Positions 24,758 through 28,832 of a stretch of 28,832 bases of DNA are shown piece after piece. The position numbers and the translations under genes were made by a program. Where the stretch lies: NCBI GenBank assembly GCA_022570975.1, contig JACZYS010000004.1, forward strand, positions 1 to 28,832, in the 5' to 3' direction. Below the pieces are notes generated by a model. That model ran no database searches, was not told the origin of the DNA, and was given only the letters and a program-made list of their open reading frames with translations. The first letter of the stretch is position 1. The number at the start of each line of letters is the position of its first letter. Source of the stretch: Candidatus Zixiibacteriota bacterium. GTDB taxonomy: Bacteria; Zixibacteria; MSB-5A5; GN15; FEB-12.

Positions 24758-25174
24758 TTAGGAACTACTTTCTGCAAGTGCGTTTCTGACCGAAAGGATT
24801 CTCCAGTATACTTTCTCAATAATCATAACTATTTCCTGTGACTTAAACGGCTTGCAGATGTATTCATCTGCTCCCAAAAGCAATGAATCTTTTATCGAGT
24901 AGATATCGCCATATGAAGTCATGATTATTACACCTATTGTAGGATGAACCTCCCTGATCTGTTTCAACAGTTCAAACCCACTCAGATTGGGCATATTCAT
25001 ATCCGATAATACAATATCAACGCTGTTGGTTTTTAAGATTTCAAGCGCTTCTGATCCGTCGCGGGCTGAAGAAACATGATAACCTTCTTTATTGAGTATT
25101 CTTTTAAGTAGGTCTCTGATTGCTTCATCATCATCTACTACTAAGATTGTTTTTTGCCTGTCAAGATTTTCCAT
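24758..25174 (-). CDS. stand-alone response regulator receiver protein (CheY-like)
   Basis: The product is 138 residues, a single receiver domain. The acidic pocket is 'VVDDDEAI' (Asp14-16), the phospho-acceptor is Asp58 in 'VLSDMNMPNLSGFELL', the switch Thr86 is in 'IIMTSYGD', and the conserved Lys108 is in 'ICKPF'. There is no output domain, so it acts by protein-protein contact. It lies 13 bp before the FapA-like gene and 24 bp after a second receiver gene, in one operon. GAGGG lies upstream of the ATG at a rather long spacing. Confidence 0.93.
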   Translation of the reverse strand: MENLDRQKTILVVDDDEAIRDLLKRILNKEGYHVSSARDGSEALEILKTNSVDIVLSDMNMPNLSGFELLKQIREVHPTIGVIIMTSYGDIYSIKDSLLLGADEYICKPFKSQEIVMIIEKVYWRILSVRNALAESSS

Positions 25175-25198
25175 CTCAATTATTCTTACCCTCTTTTA

Positions 25199-25615
25199 TC
25201 AATCACAAAGAACAGAGCTTATTTCAGTCAAAAGCCCAATTAAGTCTACCGGTTTATAAATTACCTTGTTCGCTCCCATGAATCCGGCCTCATTGACCAG
25301 TTTTTCTGTTGCGTTGCCGGTTATAATAAAAACAGGTACACCGGGGAGTTTTTCTTTCATCTTTGGAATTAAGTCAAGCCCCGAGACCTCCGGCATAATT
25401 ATGTCAACTGTAATAAGGTCAAAATGATCTGTATTGATTTTTTCCAGTGCCTGGGTTCCGTCTGAAGCAACTTCTATCTTAAGAGCCTGAGATATTTCAC
25501 ACATCTCTTTAAAAGCTTGCTGAACAGGAAGTTCATCATCTATTATAAGCAGCTTGAACGGCTTACCCCTGCGCTGGGCGGTGATGTTTAATTTCTCAAG
25601 AACTTCTACAGGCAT
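25199..25615 (-). CDS. stand-alone response regulator receiver protein
   Basis: The product is 138 residues with a 20-residue basic N-terminal extension before the receiver domain. The acidic pair is Asp26/Asp27 in 'LLIIDDELP', the phospho-acceptor is Asp71 in 'ITVDIIMPEVSGLDL', the switch Thr99 is in 'FIITGN' and Lys121 is in 'VIYKPVD'. AAGGTG precedes the ATG. No histidine kinase is in the window, so its partner lies elsewhere. The paired single-domain receivers suggest a phosphorelay or chemotaxis-like output feeding the neighbouring PilZ and FapA proteins. Confidence 0.93.
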   Translation of the reverse strand: MPVEVLEKLNITAQRRGKPFKLLIIDDELPVQQAFKEMCEISQALKIEVASDGTQALEKINTDHFDLITVDIIMPEVSGLDLIPKMKEKLPGVPVFIITGNATEKLVNEAGFMGANKVIYKPVDLIGLLTEISSVLCD

Positions 25616-25810
25616 CTGACACCTTTTTGTTTTTTATCTATGTTGTTCAGAAACAAATATTACTCGCTTATCTATCGTACACGACAATAGGTGCCAGTAC
25701 TTTTGGGTTCAATATCTGAACATATTCCTATTAGTTATATCGTCAGAATACGGGATGAGTTTATGCTGATTTGTTATTGTATTATAACGGAATGTCAGCA
25801 TATGACAATT
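25616..25810. other. short gene-free gap inside the signalling cluster
   Basis: This stretch holds no supported gene. A promoter for the two receiver genes and the FapA gene may lie here, since it is the only sizeable gap in the cluster, but no clear -35/-10 pair or palindrome is seen. Confidence 0.3.
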
Positions 25811-26173
25811 CTAACCGGATTTATTATTGCTGTCAATTGTCAATTTTGCCTTGATTATATAACATTGTTCAAGAACATGGTTCAGTTTTATTTCAATATG
25901 GTCTTTCAATTCCCGGCCGGATTGTATTTCATAGACCATTTTTTCATTATTACTTGCCGCTTGTAAGATGTGTGAAATCTCCTGAGCCGCCTTGATGGTG
26001 CCATTAACCAAGCGGATAAACTCCGGCTCAAGATTTAAAAGTGTTTCAGATTCATTTTTTACCCTGGCCAGATGAATGGCCAGATTTAAGGCCAGCATTT
26101 TGACCTCCTCATTTAGCTCATCGACCTGATTATGAAGCTCAATGAGATTATTTCTTTTTAAATCTTTTTCCAA
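25811..26173 (-). CDS. small helical protein of unknown function
   Basis: About 120 residues starting at a TTG at 26173; no in-frame ATG lies upstream and no clear ribosome site is seen, so the start is uncertain and an ATG at residue 26 is an alternative. The sequence is predicted all-helical with heptad-like spacing ('LHNQVDELNEEVKMLALNLAIHLARVK', given in parts: residues about 10-37) and a second helix around 'VNGTIKAAQEISHILQAAS'. This resembles the helical part of methyl-accepting or four-helix signalling proteins, but there is no recognised motif. Its place between a secreted protein and two receivers suggests a partner in the same pathway. Confidence 0.6.
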   Translation of the reverse strand: MEKDLKRNNLIELHNQVDELNEEVKMLALNLAIHLARVKNESETLLNLEPEFIRLVNGTIKAAQEISHILQAASNNEKMVYEIQSGRELKDHIEIKLNHVLEQCYIIKAKLTIDSNNKSG

Positions 26174-26196
26174 TTTATAATCTGTTTTCTGAGTTG

Positions 26197-26796
26197 TTAT
26201 CTTCCGTTTGTCACAGCTTTTATCCGCTTTGTTAGATGCCTGGTCAGTTTTTTTTCTAATTCCTTAAAGAACTTAACTTTTTTTGAGGCGGCTATGTTTA
26301 AATCCGGGTCATTTATGTCGTTATTTAAAGTAGTATGGATTACGGAAGGACCGTTTTGTTCAATTTGAAACGGCTCAGATGTTAATGATTTACCTCTTTT
26401 GATATCAATAATTCTCAATTCGCCGACAATAATACCAACAGATTGATATTTGTGGACCAGAAAAGGAAAGCTGAACGTTTCTTTCTTTTCAATTTCATGG
26501 CTTTCAATTTCTACCAGGACAACATATCTGGCTCCCAGCTCCGCTCCCCAGTTGTAGAGGCTGTCAAAATTAAGATAATCACCTGGGAATGAAGGTAATG
26601 AGCTTGAATTCTCATCATGCATCATCACTTCAATATTCTTGTTTCTGCTGATAACTCTGCGCAGGTTTTCATCAACTGTGGACTTGAACCATATTTCTTC
26701 CGGGGTGATAACTTTTACAACCATTTTTTGTCGTGAAGCGGCAGTAATCGAAACAGCGATGGACAAAATTAATAAGAGTATGAATGATTTGTTCAT
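26197..26796 (-). CDS. exported protein of unknown function, CsgG/FlgT-like layout
   Basis: The product is 199 residues; AAGGAG precedes the ATG and the start overlaps the end of the PilZ gene as ATGA. A signal peptide is clear ('FILLLILSIAVSITAAS', residues about 5-20) without a lipobox. The mature part has alternating strands and helices. 'GAELGARYVVLVEIESHEIEKK', then 'VGIIVGELRIIDIKRGKSLTSEPF', resembles the 'ga.yvl.g.v......v.v.lrliD..tg.vl' pattern of CsgG-like and flagellar-assembly periplasmic proteins. That likeness is by eye. A periplasmic role in surface appendage or envelope assembly would fit the PilZ and FapA neighbours. Confidence 0.75.
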   Translation of the reverse strand: MNKSFILLLILSIAVSITAASRQKMVVKVITPEEIWFKSTVDENLRRVISRNKNIEVMMHDENSSSLPSFPGDYLNFDSLYNWGAELGARYVVLVEIESHEIEKKETFSFPFLVHKYQSVGIIVGELRIIDIKRGKSLTSEPFQIEQNGPSVIHTTLNNDINDPDLNIAASKKVKFFKELEKKLTRHLTKRIKAVTNGR

Positions 26797-27299
26797 GATG
26801 ATACTCCTTGACGGTTTTCTGAGTTAGCATGATTACTGAGGAGACTCTTTATCGCATCTTTAAAATGTGAGAACCGGTCACCCATCAAATCAAGTTCGAT
26901 CTGAGAAAGATCATCAACTAAATCATCCTTTCCGGCAAGCTCTATTCCGACGATGGAGATATCATCTTCTTCGTCCACTCTCTTAACTCTTCCAAGAATA
27001 TTTTTTATTTCACTGATGTCTTTTACTTTAAGAGTCATAAAGATAATGTCCCCTTCGGAGATTTCATCTTTCGTTTCAATCAGCAGCCCGCCTTCTGAGA
27101 AGTTTAATAGCGAGCCGTTTAATGCGGTTTGGTCATCCTCCTCATGGAACTTCCCGGAGGCGTCTTTTAGAAAGTAAATTTTAATCGGCGTAGAGAATTC
27201 AATCCTTACAAACTCTCTTTGGTTTTCTTCTGTAATCTGTAGTGACCGACTTGCACTACCCGATTTTGATTCTGATATCTGGTTGTTTTTGTTTTTCAT
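26793..27299 (-). CDS. PilZ-domain protein (c-di-GMP binding)
   Basis: The product is 168 residues; AGGAGA lies before the ATG. After a polar Ser/Gln/Asn-rich head comes one PilZ domain with both c-di-GMP motifs: RxxxR as Arg28...Arg32 in 'REFVRIEF', and the (D/N)xSxxG motif as Asn66-Phe-Ser-Glu-Gly-Gly. The head is about 25 residues, which is short. It should bind cyclic di-GMP and pass the signal to a partner. It is translationally coupled to the exported protein downstream through an ATGA overlap, and sits 9 bp from the other PilZ gene. Confidence 0.93.
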   Translation of the reverse strand: MKNKNNQISESKSGSASRSLQITEENQREFVRIEFSTPIKIYFLKDASGKFHEEDDQTALNGSLLNFSEGGLLIETKDEISEGDIIFMTLKVKDISEIKNILGRVKRVDEEDDISIVGIELAGKDDLVDDLSQIELDLMGDRFSHFKDAIKSLLSNHANSENRQGVSS

Positions 27300-27308
27300 A
27301 TTGGTCTC

Positions 27309-28064
27309 CTATTTCTTTTTTTGCGTCCTTGCAATTAGTTTTGCGTTAACTAAGTCTCTTGTCAGCTTATCATACTTGAATAATTCTTCCGGCAGAGATG
27401 AAAAGAATGATTCCGAAAAGTGTTTTTGTTTATCTTCATTGAGGATAAACTCCATGCCAATACTGCTCTTGTTATTATGGTTACGGAAATTATATTTGAT
27501 TTGGGCAACAAGGATTTCTGGGATCAGATATTCTTGCAGGTTTGAATTTACAATTAAGTAAGAGTTAGAATTCAAGAGGTTTCTGATAGTCAGCATCAGA
27601 CCGCCGCTTGAGATATCAACAGTATCACTCTTAAACCATTTGAAGTTCACAATTTCTTCAGTTGAAAAATTCCTCTTTGGCAATATTGCAACCTCTACTT
27701 TGGAAGATATATTGAAGCGAGGAAATCTTCTTCTGTTGAGGGGAGTAATTCGGTTTCTTAGTATAAGCAGACGTTTACTGAAGGAAAAAGTACAGGTAGC
27801 ATCGACAGCAAATCTCTGCTCTTTATAATAAAACAGAACTTTGACTTCATTGTCATAATTGAAGTATGAATAATCATCATCCATTTTTCTGTTATCTAGA
27901 GTAATTTTATTGCCCGAAACACGGAGCACCTTAAACTGCTGTGATTTGTTTTCATTTCGGGCAAGTAAGACCGTCACTTTATGACCGAGCAGCGCATTTA
28001 AGTCAATTAATTCCAGGTCAAAAGGCTTGTAAGGGTTCAATATTTCAGTTAGAAAGTCTACCAT
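27309..28064 (-). CDS. PilZ-domain protein with N-terminal YcgR-like domain
   Basis: The product is 251 residues. Residues about 20-105 form a beta-barrel like the PilZN/YcgR N-terminal domain ('LLGHKVTVLLARNENKSQQF', 'EVKVLFYYKEQRFAVDATCTF'). The PilZ domain follows with RxxxR (Arg112...Arg116 in 'RRRFPRF') and DxSxxG (Asp150, Ser152, Gly155 in 'VDISSGG'). YcgR-type proteins act as c-di-GMP-dependent brakes on motility; whether that holds here is unknown, since no flagellar or gliding gene is in the window. The C-terminal tail is basic (KK-rich). The ribosome site before the ATG is weak. Confidence 0.9.
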   Translation of the reverse strand: MVDFLTEILNPYKPFDLELIDLNALLGHKVTVLLARNENKSQQFKVLRVSGNKITLDNRKMDDDYSYFNYDNEVKVLFYYKEQRFAVDATCTFSFSKRLLILRNRITPLNRRRFPRFNISSKVEVAILPKRNFSTEEIVNFKWFKSDTVDISSGGLMLTIRNLLNSNSYLIVNSNLQEYLIPEILVAQIKYNFRNHNNKSSIGMEFILNEDKQKHFSESFFSSLPEELFKYDKLTRDLVNAKLIARTQKKK

Positions 28065-28091
28065 AATTTTTGGCTTTCAGAAGTTAAGTAT

Positions 28092-28832
28092 TCATTGAGC
28101 TTTCTTGCTTGCTGCCAGATTTAGTTTTCCTTGTTCAATAGCCAGTTCCAAAATTTTTCTGGCTAAAGCGGTTCTTGACTGGTCATGGCGGTTCTTATAA
28201 ACAAATTCCTGTCCGTACTTAATGGTGATGTTGAAATACTGCTTGGCACCATCATAATCACTAATTCTTCTGGAGAGCTCGGCAATTAAGTATGTTGCTT
28301 GAATTTGCTGGTTGCCGGCGGAGATGCTCTTGCTGTCTTCCATAGCTTCTTTGTAATGGTAGACTGCTTTTTCCAACGCTTCATGTTCATTGGTCACAAT
28401 TCCGCTCCAGTCATCTTTTAAGTGACTCAAAAATTCAGCGAAAGAGCCAAAATTCTGGAAGTTTGACTTTCCGTCTTCGGAAAATCCGCCAAGGGCGGTC
28501 TCTTTGTAGTCAGTAATCAGAGACTCCAGGTTTTGTAACTTTAGAGTCATTCCTTCATATGGGGTGAGCAGTTCTTCAATTACATTTTCAAATTTCTCCT
28601 TATATGGAATTAACTCAGCTTTAAGCTCGCTTGATATTTCATCAGTTACAAAGTGTGAACTTATGTGGGCGCCAAATTTATTTACCTCTTCATTGAAAGG
28701 AAAGATTTTTGATGTTAGCGAATTGAATTTCATTGATAGCTCATTGACCAGTCCTCTAATAAACTGGTTGGTGGGGTTTTCTCCGTGGCTCATGTATCTG
28801 AATACCCAGGCTACTCTCAAATAAAATCTTCC
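28092..28832 (-). CDS. DUF2225-like protein, 5' end beyond the window
   Basis: The frame is open to the window edge ('GRFYLRVAWVFRYMSHGE' at the start of what is visible), so the start lies outside; an internal TTG at 28820 is not the true start. About 245 residues are visible. The C-terminal part has TPR-like helices: 'LEKAVYHYKEAM', 'QATYLIAELSRRISDYDGAKQYFNITIKYGQ' (in parts) and 'RTALARKILELAIEQ', the pattern of the DUF2225 C-terminal region. DUF2225 proteins usually carry a metal-binding cysteine-rich N-terminus, not visible here. It heads the visible signalling operon. Confidence 0.75.
   Translation of the reverse strand, partial: GRFYLRVAWVFRYMSHGENPTNQFIRGLVNELSMKFNSLTSKIFPFNEEVNKFGAHISSHFVTDEISSELKAELIPYKEKFENVIEELLTPYEGMTLKLQNLESLITDYKETALGGFSEDGKSNFQNFGSFAEFLSHLKDDWSGIVTNEHEALEKAVYHYKEAMEDSKSISAGNQQIQATYLIAELSRRISDYDGAKQYFNITIKYGQEFVYKNRHDQSRTALARKILELAIEQGKLNLAASKKAQ

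Overview
The window reads as a chromosomal piece of an AT-rich, Gram-negative bacterium of the FCB type. Secreted proteins end in the 'QNYPNPFNP ... SGIY/VYFYRL' Ig-like tail used as a type IX secretion sorting signal or its look-alike, one protein carries paired dockerin repeats, and a FapA/DUF342 protein sits with PilZ and receiver proteins. A candidate-Zixibacteria-like lineage would fit, but that is inference; no rRNA or marker gene is present.

Layout. (1) 1-3212, minus strand: a TPR protein cut by the window edge, a small Lys/Glu-rich frame, and a polytopic membrane protein with C-terminal TPRs. (2) 3343-23133: a genomic island inserted at the 3' end of tRNA-Ser(GGA). The tRNA (23045-23133, minus) is intact. 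A tyrosine recombinase lies just inside it, and a 21-bp piece of the tRNA 3' end recurs at 3648-3668 and again at 3343-3363. The simplest reading is a roughly 19.4-kb element (3648-23064) next to a roughly 0.3-kb relic of an older related element. (3) 23311-28832, minus strand: a conserved-looking signalling operon (DUF2225-like protein, two PilZ proteins, a secreted protein, a small helical protein, two stand-alone receivers, FapA-like protein).

Island contents. The left half holds three secreted proteins on the minus strand (subtilisin-like protease, dockerin protein, large sorting-tail protein). Divergent from them is a 1391-residue regulator that fuses a Ser/Thr kinase, a TPR array, a GAF domain, an AAA+ domain of the sigma54-activator type and a Fis-like HTH. 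After it come a small secreted Gly/Pro-rich peptide in its own transcription unit, a WYL-like regulator, a stretch of decayed small frames closed by a terminator, and an operon of a membrane protein, a truncated von Willebrand A (VWA) protein, a PP2C phosphatase and a kinase with zinc ribbon and FHA-like tail. The last three match the VWA/PP2C/kinase 'TerY-P' triad architecture. An excisionase-type HTH and the integrase close the element.

How it may work. A palindrome, CACTGCCA-N5-TGGCAGTG, occurs four times: two copies lie between the big secreted-protein gene and the kinase-AAA regulator, and two lie in front of the membrane protein/phosphatase/kinase operon. This suggests one regulon, probably controlled by the kinase-AAA regulator itself, linking a phospho-signalling module to secreted effectors on a mobile island. 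The regulator's sigma54-contact loop is not canonical and no convincing -24/-12 promoter is seen, so it may work with the housekeeping sigma factor.
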